Shown: positions 17,128 to 25,720 of the stretch, piece by piece
Numbering within the stretch: position 1 is the stretch's first letter
Layout: each line of letters opens with the position of its first letter
Assembly (NCBI RefSeq): GCF_050269735.1
Contig: NZ_JBNNIX010000001.1
Location: 186,001 to 250,000 of the forward strand
Source: Paenisporosarcina sp050269735
GTDB lineage: Bacteria > Bacillota > Bacilli > Bacillales_A > Planococcaceae
Direction of reading: 5' to 3'
Length of the DNA: 64,000 nucleotides
The notes under the pieces: generated by a model
The model's input: only the letters and a program-made list of their open reading frames with translations
The model's database searches: none
Told to the model about the DNA's origin: nothing
Position numbers and translations under genes: made by a program

Positions 17128-17156
17128 TTGACAGAAAATTTAGTACTGTCTAAAAT
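17128..17156 (+). promoter_or_regulatory. SigA promoter of the transporter operon, with internal operator
   Basis: TTGACA, a 17-nt spacer and TAAAAT form a near-consensus promoter 55 nt before the transporter. GACAG (17130-17134) and CTGTC (17146-17150) form an inverted repeat between -35 and -10, a plausible operator for the divergent XRE-cupin protein. The operator role is inferred. Confidence 0.65.
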
Positions 17157-17210
17157 GAATCACAAGAGAAATTAAAGTGTCACTTCAATTTTATTTCACA
17201 AGGGGGATTT

Positions 17211-18518
17211 ATGATGGACAAAAAACAAACCCGTCGCGTCTTGATTGCGAGTTTAGTAGGGAGTTCAATCGAGTGGTTTGACTATTTCTTATACGGAACA
17301 GTTGCTGCACTTGTATTTAACCAACTATTCTTTGTAAATGAGGATCCGACAGTCGGACTCTTATTAGCCTATGCATCATTTGCTTTAGCCTTTTTCATCC
17401 GTCCATTTGGCGGTGTGATTTTCAGCCACATCGGTGACCGTATTGGCCGTAAGAAAACGCTTGTCTTAACGTTAAGTTTAATGGGGGTTGCAACGTTTGG
17501 GATGGGATTATTGCCAACGTACCAAGCAATTGGCGTTTGGGCTCCAATTCTATTGATTACACTTCGCTTAGTCCAAGGTTTAGGAATCGGCGGGGAATGG
17601 GGAGGGGCACTTTTACTTGCGGTAGAATACGCACCACCTGAAAAACGCGGATTATTCGGCAGTATTCCACAAATGGGTGTAACCATCGGGATGTTGATGG
17701 GAACGGTCGCTTTATGGGTAATGACTTTGCTTCCTGAAGAGTCATTTATGACATGGGGCTGGCGTGTACCATTTATTTTAAGCGCTTTATTAGTTATCTT
17801 CGGTTTATGGATTCGTAAAGGCATTGATGAAACACCTGAGTTCAAAAAAGTGCAGGAGTCTGGCGATATTCCTAAATTACCGATTGTCGACACACTGAAA
17901 TATCACTGGCGTGAAGTGTTGATTGCCATCGGAGCAAAAGTGGTGGAAACGGCACCTTTCTATATTTTCAGTACGTTCGTTGTATCATACGCAACGACAA
18001 ATTTAGGATTTACACGAACATCAACTTTAACGGCCGTTATGATTGCTACTGTTGTAACAACGATTTTAATCCCAATCATGGGGAACTTATCGGATAAAGT
18101 AGGACGCAAAAAGTTATACGTTGCTGGTGCTGTCGGGATGGCACTTTTTGCATTCCCGTACTTCTGGATGATTCAACAAGGGTCCGTTGCATTGTTAATC
18201 ATCGCAACAGTTATCGGACTTGGCATCATTTGGGCTCCGATTACGGCGGTTCTTGGCACAATGTTCTCTGAAATCTTTGATGCAAAAGTACGCTATACGG
18301 GCATTTCATTAGGTTATCAAATTGGTGCAGCAATAGCGGGTGGTACAGCTCCACTTGTAGCGACGGCATTATTGGCGCGTTTTGATAATTCGTATGTACC
18401 CGTTGCACTTTATATTGTGTTCACGGCACTTATTTCACTTGTATCGATTTGGGCAGTGAAAGATCGCAGTCGACAACAATCAAAACGAATCGTTGTAGGA
18501 AAAGAGAGTCGCGCGTAA
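17211..18518 (+). CDS. MHS-family MFS transporter (ProP-like)
   Basis: 435-aa, 12-helix proton symporter of the metabolite:H+ symporter (MHS) branch of the MFS. SSIEWFDYFLYGTVAAL in helix 1, GDRIGRKKTLV in the 2-3 loop, QGLGIGGEWGGA in helix 4, and the second-half loop GNLSDKVGRKKLYV are all characteristic. Two ATGs at 17211 and 17214 follow AGGGGGA; either works. Family members carry proline/betaine, citrate, alpha-ketoglutarate or aromatic acids. The ornithine-cyclodeaminase-family gene 66 nt downstream suggests an amino-acid-like substrate (inferred). Confidence 0.9.
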   Translation: MMDKKQTRRVLIASLVGSSIEWFDYFLYGTVAALVFNQLFFVNEDPTVGLLLAYASFALAFFIRPFGGVIFSHIGDRIGRKKTLVLTLSLMGVATFGMGLLPTYQAIGVWAPILLITLRLVQGLGIGGEWGGALLLAVEYAPPEKRGLFGSIPQMGVTIGMLMGTVALWVMTLLPEESFMTWGWRVPFILSALLVIFGLWIRKGIDETPEFKKVQESGDIPKLPIVDTLKYHWREVLIAIGAKVVETAPFYIFSTFVVSYATTNLGFTRTSTLTAVMIATVVTTILIPIMGNLSDKVGRKKLYVAGAVGMALFAFPYFWMIQQGSVALLIIATVIGLGIIWAPITAVLGTMFSEIFDAKVRYTGISLGYQIGAAIAGGTAPLVATALLARFDNSYVPVALYIVFTALISLVSIWAVKDRSRQQSKRIVVGKESRA

Positions 18519-18533
18519 GCGACTCTTTTTTTC
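18505..18533 (+). terminator. Terminator overlapping the transporter stop codon
   Basis: AGAGTCGC-GCGTAA-GCGACTCT followed by seven T residues. The TAA stop codon lies in the loop, so the last codons form the left arm. Partial readthrough would be needed to express the downstream gene from the same promoter. Confidence 0.8.
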
Positions 18534-18584
18534 TTCCTAGTCGGCTAAATTTTGAGCAGTAACGTTTTTGTAAGGAGGAAGACC

Positions 18585-19568
18585 ATGTTAATCATCAACG
18601 AACAGCAGATTCAACAATTATATAAAATGGCGGATGCCATTGAAGATATTTCAGCGGTATTAAAAGCGAAAGCGGCTGGGAAAATTAACAATCCACATCG
18701 AACTGTCCTGGAATTTCCTGAACAGGAAGCCTCCGCATTATATATGCCAAGTGCAGATTCGGCGGGTAATGTATCAGCGGTCAAAGTAGTGACGATTTTC
18801 CCTGGAAATCCTGCACAAGGAAAGCCAACCACACAAGGTGTTGTATTGCTTTCAGATGCAACTAACGGCGAGCATATTGCAATGATGAATGCATCGTATT
18901 TAACACGATTACGTACGGGCGCACTTAGTGCAATTGCAACGGACTTCTTGTCTAAGAAAGACAGTCGCATTCTTACAGTGATTGGCACGGGTGCCATGGC
19001 TTTTGAACAAGTGCTGGGAGTACTTGCGGTTCGCAATATTAACAAAATCATTCTAGTTAATCGGACACCTGAAAAAGCGCAGACATTTGGTGAAAAGCTA
19101 CGTTCTTTTGGCGTCGATATGCCGTTTGAAATTGCAAGCGACGTTTCCAATGCGGTGAAGCAAGCGGATATTATTTGCTGTGCGACACGCTCCAACGAAC
19201 CTGTCTTCAGGGGATGTGATATTCAACCAGGAACTCATATTAATGGGGTAGGGTCATACTTGCCCCATATGAGTGAAGTGGACGGAACTACTGTGTTAAG
19301 TGCAGATAAAATTGTAGTGGACGATTTGGCGGGCGTAAAAGAGGAAGCTGGGGAATTGATGCACGCGGCAGCTAGCGGCAACTGGTCATTCGAAGAAGTC
19401 CATGCACAACTGGGGGAACTTGTTGTTGGAACAGAGACGGGAAGAGAAGTACAAGAAGAAATCACATTCTTTAAATCCGTAGGCACTGCTTATTTCGATC
19501 TTGCTGTTGCAAAAGGCGTCTATGCCAAAGCAAAAGAAGCAGGAGTAGGGATGGATGTAGAAGTTTAA
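18585..19568 (+). CDS. Ornithine cyclodeaminase / mu-crystallin family enzyme
   Basis: 327-aa NAD(P)-dependent enzyme of the OCD/mu-crystallin family. The N-terminal substrate domain includes VVTIFPGNPAQGKPTTQGVV and LRTGALSAIATDFL. The Rossmann motif is VIGTGAMAFEQ near residue 128. D-rich VVDDLAGVKEEAGEL is the conserved C-terminal region. Members include ornithine cyclodeaminase, alanine dehydrogenase and pyrroline-2-carboxylate reductase; the reaction cannot be fixed from sequence alone. The ATG is fixed by TAAGGAGGAAG. Linked to the MHS transporter and XRE-cupin regulator, suggesting uptake and turnover of an amino acid. Confidence 0.87.
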   Translation: MLIINEQQIQQLYKMADAIEDISAVLKAKAAGKINNPHRTVLEFPEQEASALYMPSADSAGNVSAVKVVTIFPGNPAQGKPTTQGVVLLSDATNGEHIAMMNASYLTRLRTGALSAIATDFLSKKDSRILTVIGTGAMAFEQVLGVLAVRNINKIILVNRTPEKAQTFGEKLRSFGVDMPFEIASDVSNAVKQADIICCATRSNEPVFRGCDIQPGTHINGVGSYLPHMSEVDGTTVLSADKIVVDDLAGVKEEAGELMHAAASGNWSFEEVHAQLGELVVGTETGREVQEEITFFKSVGTAYFDLAVAKGVYAKAKEAGVGMDVEV

Positions 19569-19627
19569 TATCTCCTGGAGCATCAGCTTAGCCTTCGGGT
19601 TCTCTTGATGTAAATAGCAGCTTACAA

Positions 19628-19676
19628 CGAGATAATAGCATCGCATTTAGCGACGGTATTATCTCGTTTTATTTTT
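19628..19676 (+). terminator. Terminator after the OCD-family gene
   Basis: CGAGATAATA pairs with TATTATCTCG around a structured loop (ATCGC...GCGA) and is followed by TTTTATTTTTT. Confidence 0.8.
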
Positions 19677-19778
19677 TAGTACGTAATGTTCTTCCTTCTG
19701 ATTAAACTAATCCCTTATCTAAGGAACTTACATTGGAAAGTGCTAATTCTTGTCAACACACCGATGCAAAACTGATTT

Positions 19779-20486
19779 TTAACATCTTACATGTTTGCGT
19801 TTAAAACCGAGCTTCCCTCTATCAATTTCTTTTTGAATACTTTCGTGAGCGTTTAGGTAACTGCTTTTTTTCTGTGCCTTTTTGATTTCTACTAGCCCAA
19901 CAGCCTTAGCGGTCTCAACTGCTTTTTCGTGGAGAGGCAAATAGGAAATCCCCACGGTGTATAGAAAATTATTCATAGCAGATTTCGTTCGTTCTGGAGA
20001 ATCGTGAATCGTATTTTTAACAAGATCAAGCATATTGGAAATCTTAGATTCGGAAAACTCATGGTCTTTACGATTACCTAAAAGCCAACAGTAGCAACTC
20101 CAGCCAGCTGACATTCTCAGCTCTTCACCGCTTGCAATCCATTTATCAGCAACCTCTTGGGCAATGTCTGACTCTGATAATGTTACTGCCACGACATAAT
20201 CAGACAGCATGTAAAAATACGCTGCATCCATCCAACGATCAAAATCCGCTTCAGTCATAGCTTGTGGATCTGCAATGATTCCTGCAAAGTACATCGCATC
20301 GTAGTTGCCTGTGGAATAAAGCTCTTCAGCCAAAGGTTGATTAATTTTTATCTTCTTTGACATAGGCTTCATAGCGCCTGTAGCTGTACCAAAAAGAGGC
20401 TCGTGTGCACCGTTAGATATGTATATTTTTTTAGTTCGTTCCTTGCCAAGGGCTTCTAGCTCCTGCATAACTGTTTCGAAATCCAT
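19779..20486 (-). CDS. DNA alkylation repair (AlkD-like) protein
   Basis: 235-aa all-helical protein of the DNA alkylation repair family (HEAT-like repeats). Recognisable segments are MKPMSKKIKINQPLAEELYS, GNYDAMYFAGIIADP, and W-rich SAGWSCYCWLLGNR. AlkD-type members are glycosylases that excise cationic 3- and 7-alkylpurines without base flipping. This one is closer to the shorter AlkD-like subfamily, and catalytic competence is uncertain. The ATG follows AAGGA. The Lys/Arg-rich C-terminus (GKLGFKRKHVRC) fits nucleic-acid binding. Confidence 0.8.
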   Translation of the reverse strand: MDFETVMQELEALGKERTKKIYISNGAHEPLFGTATGAMKPMSKKIKINQPLAEELYSTGNYDAMYFAGIIADPQAMTEADFDRWMDAAYFYMLSDYVVAVTLSESDIAQEVADKWIASGEELRMSAGWSCYCWLLGNRKDHEFSESKISNMLDLVKNTIHDSPERTKSAMNNFLYTVGISYLPLHEKAVETAKAVGLVEIKKAQKKSSYLNAHESIQKEIDRGKLGFKRKHVRC

Positions 20487-20586
20487 CGAGTTGCACGTCC
20501 TTTTTTATTCATATTTTAATGGTAAGCAATTAGTATTCTATATTAAGCATTGTTTTGAATCGAAAATGAGAAACCATCCTGCTTCG

Positions 20587-21020
20587 CTAGTTCAAAGAGA
20601 TTGACCACTTATTATTAATTGTAATATTCTTTCGGATTTGAGATGTTGTTCTCAATGAAAAACTTTGCCTGATTCTTGAACATCTCAATATGTTCCTTTG
20701 TTCAAAAGCAATATGCACTTTTTCTTTAAAATAATTCCAAATAAATATTCCTATGCTAATTAAAACAAATATTTTTCCGAATAACCTACCCCCTAAATAA
20801 ATACATAAAAACATGATACACGCGAGAGTTATTAACCAGTGGACAATTCTTCTCTTTTTTTCTTTGTTCTTTTAGTAGTAATCCATGCATCTTTGTTAAG
20901 TTCTAAAGTCATAATTGTATGCCAAAACATAGTAATCATATAAATAATGAATAATAAACCTACTGCCCAAATGCTATCCAATAGAAAATAGCATAAAATC
21001 AATATTCCTATTAAAAACAC
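20587..21020 (-). pseudogene. Frameshifted small membrane protein gene
   Basis: From GTG 21020 (AAAGGACC upstream), a 62-aa frame gives two helices (FLIGILILCYFLLDS, VGLLFIIYMITMFWHT) and a basic tail, stopping at 20832. A second frame immediately continues with RRIVHWLITLACIMFLCIYL and GKIFVLISIGIFIWNYFKEK, but has no start codon of its own until mid-helix. The frames meet at a run of seven A (KTK/KKR codons); one extra A would join them into a single four-helix protein. The last 40 residues look non-coding. Either a decayed gene or a base-calling error. Confidence 0.45.
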
Positions 21021-21281
21021 GAAACTTGGTCCTTTCTCGAACTGTAATAAATGCAAGGTAAAAGTTTTTAATTAACCGGAAGCACTAAGTGGAAAACAGA
21101 AAAAGATACGTTTTACTAATGTATATGATGAACTAAATATTTTCATAATAAAAGGGTGCTTTGTGATACTATTGGACTAATATAAAATGGTGTATATAAA
21201 CATAAAATGAAATGGTAATATTTACACTTAGGAATTAGAGACGTCTTAGGGTTCATTTTACTAGAAAGGAGGAAGAAATAT

Positions 21282-21767
21282 ATGAATAACACAACTTCAT
21301 TTGATGACCTTCAATTTTATTCAATAGAAATTAACCAAATATTAACCAAACACATTGATAATGAGAATGTTATATTAAAATTTAATATTCGCTACAGCTT
21401 ACCAGTACTCATTGGGGGAAAGAAATATCCCTTTCAAGAAGTGATAAGTTCCACCGAAGATTTAATTCAACGTATTAATGATATTATTGAATATATTGAC
21501 AATTTAATGTTAAACTCTGAAATCTCGGATTTTGCTTTTGAAATAAAAGGCATGCAAGGGTTTTTAAAAAATTTATTTGTTGAAATTGACGCTTATTTGA
21601 AATTTATATGTTTACTGCAAGCTAAAACATACGGTACTAAAAAAGTTTCATATAAATTGCATAGTAGTTATTTGGATAATTACTATCGGGCCCAAGACAT
21701 TCGAATTCAATCCGGAGACACAATGTCTGAAGTAGCATTAGCTTTAGGTCTGGGCATCACAAAATAA
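21282..21767 (+). CDS. Hypothetical protein, AT-rich accessory region
   Basis: 161-aa soluble, acidic, mostly helical protein with no signal or membrane segment. The middle (VISSTEDLIQRINDIIEYID) looks like a helical bundle; the end has YRAQDIRIQSGDTMSEVALAL. AAAGGAGGAAG lies 7 nt before the ATG, so expression is credible. Base composition is clearly more AT-rich than the flanking metabolic genes. I do not recognise it. Confidence 0.6.
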   Translation: MNNTTSFDDLQFYSIEINQILTKHIDNENVILKFNIRYSLPVLIGGKKYPFQEVISSTEDLIQRINDIIEYIDNLMLNSEISDFAFEIKGMQGFLKNLFVEIDAYLKFICLLQAKTYGTKKVSYKLHSSYLDNYYRAQDIRIQSGDTMSEVALALGLGITK

Positions 21768-21985
21768 TAAATATTAAATAACTTATCACCTTAAGTCTAG
21801 AATATATTTCATAAATATATAGAAACCTTTAAATGAAACGAGAATAACAAAATTGTATTAGAACTTTAATTCTATGTTATTTATAAAGAAATGTTGGCAA
21901 CGTTTATAGAAGCCAAGTGAATAGAATACTGAAATTAAAAAAGAAGTGGTGCAATTAATAATTTTTCTAAAAGGGGGGATTATGT

Positions 21986-22612
21986 ATGGACTTCTATACT
22001 CATAGTTCTTGGTATATTTTTGTAATAGCTATTTTTCTTGCTGATTTTTTAAATTTTTTCGGATTACATAACAATGGTTTGAAAAGTGGGAAAATTGAAG
22101 TAATATTCGGCATTGCTACTTGGATACTTATAATAGCAAGTTTCTTGTTTGAGGGATGGATTGGCGGGTTCGCGATTATTTTAATTTATTTTGTTTTCTT
22201 AGTGCCGGTAGGTTCAAGACTTTCATATATGATATTTAAATTGTTTAATCCTGATGCTGACCTATTAACTTATAAGTTATTTAAATTAAAAAATAATATG
22301 AAAATGGAAGAAAGAAAACCAATGGATTTTTCTATCAACAATATGCTAAAGAGTAGTGAGGAAACAACTAGATTACTCTCTTCTTTAAAAGGAAATCCAA
22401 ACACGAATAGACTTTTGCACAGTATCGGGGAAGATGAAAGCAAGATAGATGAAATTTATGCTGGTTTATTGATGAGTGGAGCTGGGAAGTTCGTTGCTTT
22501 TTCTGTGGTATGTCATCCACACATATTAGCTGAATATATTAACTTGAAAAAACAAGAGGCTGTTTCAAAACTTGAGATTGCGTGGGAATTTTCTAGAAGA
22601 TTGGGACGTTAA
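21986..22612 (+). CDS. Hypothetical membrane protein, AT-rich accessory region
   Basis: 208 aa. Three hydrophobic helices (about residues 8-25, 38-54, 58-80) are followed by a ~125-residue cytoplasmic domain with SINNMLKSSEETTRLLSSLK and GLLMSGAGKFVAFSVVCHPH. Strong AAAAGGGGGGAT Shine-Dalgarno. I do not recognise the family. It lies between another orphan gene and a strong terminator, in the same low-GC segment that leads to the IS110 element. Confidence 0.6.
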   Translation: MDFYTHSSWYIFVIAIFLADFLNFFGLHNNGLKSGKIEVIFGIATWILIIASFLFEGWIGGFAIILIYFVFLVPVGSRLSYMIFKLFNPDADLLTYKLFKLKNNMKMEERKPMDFSINNMLKSSEETTRLLSSLKGNPNTNRLLHSIGEDESKIDEIYAGLLMSGAGKFVAFSVVCHPHILAEYINLKKQEAVSKLEIAWEFSRRLGR

Positions 22613-22699
22613 TACTCGGATTTTTTTATCCTTAATAAAGGATTTTTGAACTATTAATGATTGTTTCCAACTCTACCGCATTATTGTCTGTGCGAATAT

Positions 22700-22738
22700 A
22701 AAAAACGAGCTGTGACTAAGTCACAGCTCGTTTTTTAA
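22700..22738 (+). terminator. Strong terminator
   Basis: AAAACGAGCTGTGAC-TAA-GTCACAGCTCGTTTTTT: a perfect 15-bp stem with T6. Confidence 0.9.
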
Positions 22739-22847
22739 TTCTTTAGGTTATGGTGTAGTAAGGCTAGTACAATAAGAAAAAAAGCTGTCTAAGTAGCTCA
22801 ATGATCTTCAAGTAAAGCACTCGTTGAATAATAAAAAACTCTCAAGA

Positions 22848-23231
22848 TTAATTGAAATTTTTTGGAATTTTAACGAGAACATAATTTTTAGTCCACATTT
22901 GTGTAGTGGCAATTAATCTTTCTCCTTCTTTTTCAAAGAACAAACCAGCGCCATCTTTCTGTTTAAATTCCCATCCATTAGATTCAACCATTTGTTTTAT
23001 ATTTTCTTCAGCAATGGCAAGGCCTTTGTTTTCTTTACTTGTGATATACCACCTTGAATTACCTTCTAATGCAATTTCAACTATTTCACTATTCGATTCT
23101 TTCAGTTTTTCGATCGCTTCTTTTGCTGAAATACCTTCTATCGGAAGAGAAGGATAGTATAATTTATTAACAAATACAAACACGGCAATAATGACTAAAA
23201 TTACACCTAAAATCAATCCAACTTTTTTCAT
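22848..23231 (-). CDS. Hypothetical membrane-anchored protein
   Basis: 127 aa. An N-terminal helix (VGLILGVILVIIAVFVFVN) anchors an extracytoplasmic domain with ISAKEAIEKLKESNSEIVEI, SRWYITSKENKGLAIAEENI and a basic end. AAAAGGAG precedes the ATG. No lipobox Cys is present. Unknown family. Confidence 0.6.
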   Translation of the reverse strand: MKKVGLILGVILVIIAVFVFVNKLYYPSLPIEGISAKEAIEKLKESNSEIVEIALEGNSRWYITSKENKGLAIAEENIKQMVESNGWEFKQKDGAGLFFEKEGERLIATTQMWTKNYVLVKIPKNFN

Positions 23232-23404
23232 AAAATTAACTCCTTTTCTAATAAATACGATTATTACTAAATATAAGTTCCAAGCGTTCAAACTTATTCT
23301 ACTGATCGAACTGCTGGCTTGTTGAGATAGAAAAAAGCTTTACTTCTTATTGAAGTAAAGCATCCGTTAGTTCAATAAGATTGTAGTCACAGTATTATAT
23401 TTTC

Positions 23405-23614
23405 TTAAGTGAGAATAACATTTCTAAGGCATCCGAGAGTATATCCTGTTGTCTCAATTGCATTTCTTAGCCTATGGTTATCCGTATTTTTCAAGTATTC
23501 AATGAGAAGAGGAACTGCATTTACATTTCTATTTGTCCCTACTTCCTCTAATATACTTTCTGCTTCCTCTATATTACTGCCTTCTATTGCATTTCTTAGG
23601 ATATCTAAGTCCAT
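23405..23614 (-). CDS. Truncated HEAT-repeat-like protein
   Basis: 69 aa. LRNAIEGSNIEEAESILEEV and NAVPLLIEYLKNTDNHRLRN read as the first one-and-a-half helical (HEAT-type) repeats. The protein then ends abruptly in non-repeat sequence (TTGYTLGCLRNVILT). The usual relatives are longer, so this is probably a 3'-truncated or frameshifted remnant. GGAGA lies very close to the ATG. It lies downstream of the IS110 element's left side, but the IS is at its 5' flank and did not cause the truncation. Confidence 0.45.
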   Translation of the reverse strand: MDLDILRNAIEGSNIEEAESILEEVGTNRNVNAVPLLIEYLKNTDNHRLRNAIETTGYTLGCLRNVILT

Positions 23615-23779
23615 TTCTCCAAATCCCTTCGCACCGAATAATCATTATTATTAATTTCAACAAATCATTAGGATTTCCTTCTTAAACTAACCTCCCTCAA
23701 TAAACATTGATGTATCAACGGTTTACATCACTTCGTGATGTGAGGAAAAATATTTTTTTCGTTTGATATAAACATAGAT

Positions 23780-24062
23780 TTGAATATATAGTTTTTATTA
23801 CCATCTGGAGAGTACGCTTCGCTAAAACTAATGGTAATCATTAGCTTTAATTAGCCATTATGTGATGCACAATGGATCTCTGCGAAACTTATGATGACGG
23901 ACCCTCCCATGTCTCTTAGCGTCAGTGCGCTTACATTCCTTCGTTCGGTCTATTCATAAGGCAGAGGCCTGCTAAGCTGCCCCGGGGACTCATGGTCTTA
24001 GTTTAGTTATGTTGCTGGCTTCTCCGTGTCATCCTTCTGTCATAAATCGATCATTGAAATGT
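23780..24062 (-). other. Structured non-coding end of the IS110 element, candidate bridge-RNA region
   Basis: 283 bp between the transposase stop codon and the proposed element edge, richer in GC than its surroundings and without an ORF. It contains short inverted repeats, such as GCAGAGGCCTGC at 23961-23972. IS110-family elements carry a guide (bridge) RNA in a non-coding end. In IS1111-like members it is on the 3' side, which would fit this longer flank. The RNA itself is inferred, not seen. Confidence 0.3.
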
Positions 24063-25340
24063 TTACGCTGCCTCTGAGAGGCAGTAAAGATCCTTCATCA
24101 TATACTGCTCATTAAAATGGACTTTCTTTTTACATATGCCGTGTAATACTTTCAGTAATTTTCCGCATAAGACCACCATCGACTGCTTTCCGCGTAAAGG
24201 ATTCTGTTGACGAGTAGTGTAGTATTCATGAAGCTGTTTGAAGGCTTCGTTATGGCGAATAAGTGGAACGATTACCTTGAATAGAATATATCTAAGTCGC
24301 TTTCTACCACGTTTGGAGATCCGTTTTTGCCCCTTATGTTGCCCAGATGAATTTTCACGCAATGTTAATCCCGCTAGTTTGATGAGTTGGCGTGGATTTT
24401 CATAGATTGAAAAGCTTCCCACTTCCGATAACAGATCGACGATTGTTGCATCCCCCAATCCAGGTACAGAAGCGAGAAATTCGTATTCCGCAGTCGCTTT
24501 GGCCATTTCGGCCAATTGGCAATTTACCGTCTCAATTTCTTCTTCTAACAATCGGTACTGGCGTAGGAGCGTGGCGATTTCATGTCGTGCCATCTGCGTC
24601 CCTTCTGTCAGCCCAATTGAGTTTATAGCTACTTCAATGAGAAGCTTTGCTTTAGGTAGCTGCGGCGCTCTCATTCCTTTTACCTGACGGTAAAGAAAGA
24701 CTAGCTCTTCAGCACTTTTCCCATCAATATCCTGCGGCAACGGAGTCATTTCGAGTGTCGCGAGTGCCATCTTTCCGAAAGCTGGGTAAACTTGTGAAAA
24801 CTCCGGAAAATAACGATCGAGCCAACGAATGATTCGATTCTTAATACTCGCTAAGTCTTCCGTTAACTTTGAACGGAGGGTAGATCCGATTCGGAGTTCT
24901 GCTTCTACGTCTTTTAATAAACGTGGATAGCTAAAACGCCCATCTTTCATTAAGCGAGCAATGACTAAGGCATCTTTTTTATCGTTCTTAGTTGGCAAAT
25001 TATCGTCCAATTCTTTTGAGCGTCTGACATGCATTGGATTCACCATAACGAGAGGAATACCATACTGATCAAGGAAACTAGCTAAGTTCATCCAGTAGTG
25101 GCCTGTAGGCTCAATTCCGACAATGACTTCCGTTTTCTTAGCTTCCTTCATCGTTTGGCGAATCTTTTCATACAAATTTTCAAAGCCTTGTTTTGATTGA
25201 TGTACAGCAAAGGCTTTCTCGATCACTCGCCCTCGTTCATCAACAAAGCAAGCGTAATGAACACGCTTTGCAATGTCCATGCCTACGACGAGTGTATGTT
25301 CAGTCACTTGATTAAGTTTTTCATTCCATTTAAAATTCAT
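24063..25340 (-). CDS. IS110-family transposase (DEDD)
   Basis: 425 aa, intact. The N-terminal RuvC-like DEDD domain has VVGMDIAKRVH (first Asp), VIVGIEPTGHYW (Glu) and TKNDKKDALVIARL (last Asps). A coiled middle is followed by the C-terminal Tnp domain: LASVPGLGDATIVDLLSEVG, LAGLTLRENSSGQHKGQKRI and KRLRYILFK, which supply the serine used for strand cleavage. ATG follows AGGAGG. IS110 recombinases are RNA-guided. No stop or frameshift is present, so the element may be active. Confidence 0.95.
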   Translation of the reverse strand: MNFKWNEKLNQVTEHTLVVGMDIAKRVHYACFVDERGRVIEKAFAVHQSKQGFENLYEKIRQTMKEAKKTEVIVGIEPTGHYWMNLASFLDQYGIPLVMVNPMHVRRSKELDDNLPTKNDKKDALVIARLMKDGRFSYPRLLKDVEAELRIGSTLRSKLTEDLASIKNRIIRWLDRYFPEFSQVYPAFGKMALATLEMTPLPQDIDGKSAEELVFLYRQVKGMRAPQLPKAKLLIEVAINSIGLTEGTQMARHEIATLLRQYRLLEEEIETVNCQLAEMAKATAEYEFLASVPGLGDATIVDLLSEVGSFSIYENPRQLIKLAGLTLRENSSGQHKGQKRISKRGRKRLRYILFKVIVPLIRHNEAFKQLHEYYTTRQQNPLRGKQSMVVLCGKLLKVLHGICKKKVHFNEQYMMKDLYCLSEAA

Positions 25341-25720
25341 AGAGAAGTCCTCCTGTTTGATGTTGGGTCAATTCGACGTTGACACTCAGCATCATACAAG
25401 AGGGCTCTTTTTCTTTCAAGAGCCTGAACATCCTTCAAACAGGAATGCTGCCCCGTTAGTTTAAGTGAAAAATTTCACAATATATTATTTATTTTAACAT
25501 AATTATCCAGTATGGGTAACATAGCCTTATTGAAAGACCATAAAGTAAATAAACATAGATGCCATGAGCCAGTGTTAATGGGGTTTTTGGAGAAATGCGA
25601 ATAGCCCCCCAATATGGGAGAAACCAAGAACAAAGCTAATTAGTTAAGGACAGCTGCAACAGCAGCTGTCCCTTTTTTGTGTTTTAAGTTTTCGCTTCGC
25701 TTATCGGGTGCTCTTCTTGT
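25341..25720. other. Upstream flank of the IS110 element and gap, 380 bp
   Basis: Contains a GGCTCTT/AAGAGCC hairpin in the transposase leader (about 25404-25425), the direct repeat at 25549-25560, and the terminator at 25646-25680. No ORF of note. Confidence 0.6.
25646..25680. terminator. Bidirectional terminator
   Basis: GGACAGCTGC-AACA-GCAGCTGTCC with T6 on the plus strand. It may mark the old flank before IS insertion and can also serve the minus-strand zinc-ribbon gene. Confidence 0.75.

Larger units (their letters stand above)
23768..25560 (-). mobile_element. IS110-family insertion sequence (approximate bounds)
   Basis: One IS110-type transposase with non-coding flanks: about 280 bp downstream and about 210 bp upstream of the ORF. 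The bounds given are the outer edges of a 12-bp exact direct repeat ATAAACATAGAT at 23768-23779 and 25549-25560. IS110 elements have no proper terminal inverted repeats, so the edges are tentative; the repeat may be the shared core or chance. No second copy is in the window. Confidence 0.6.

Noticed and set aside
23405..23614. Gene interrupted by the IS110 insertion
   Set aside because: The IS lies on its 5' side; the truncation is at the 3' end, so the IS did not cause it.
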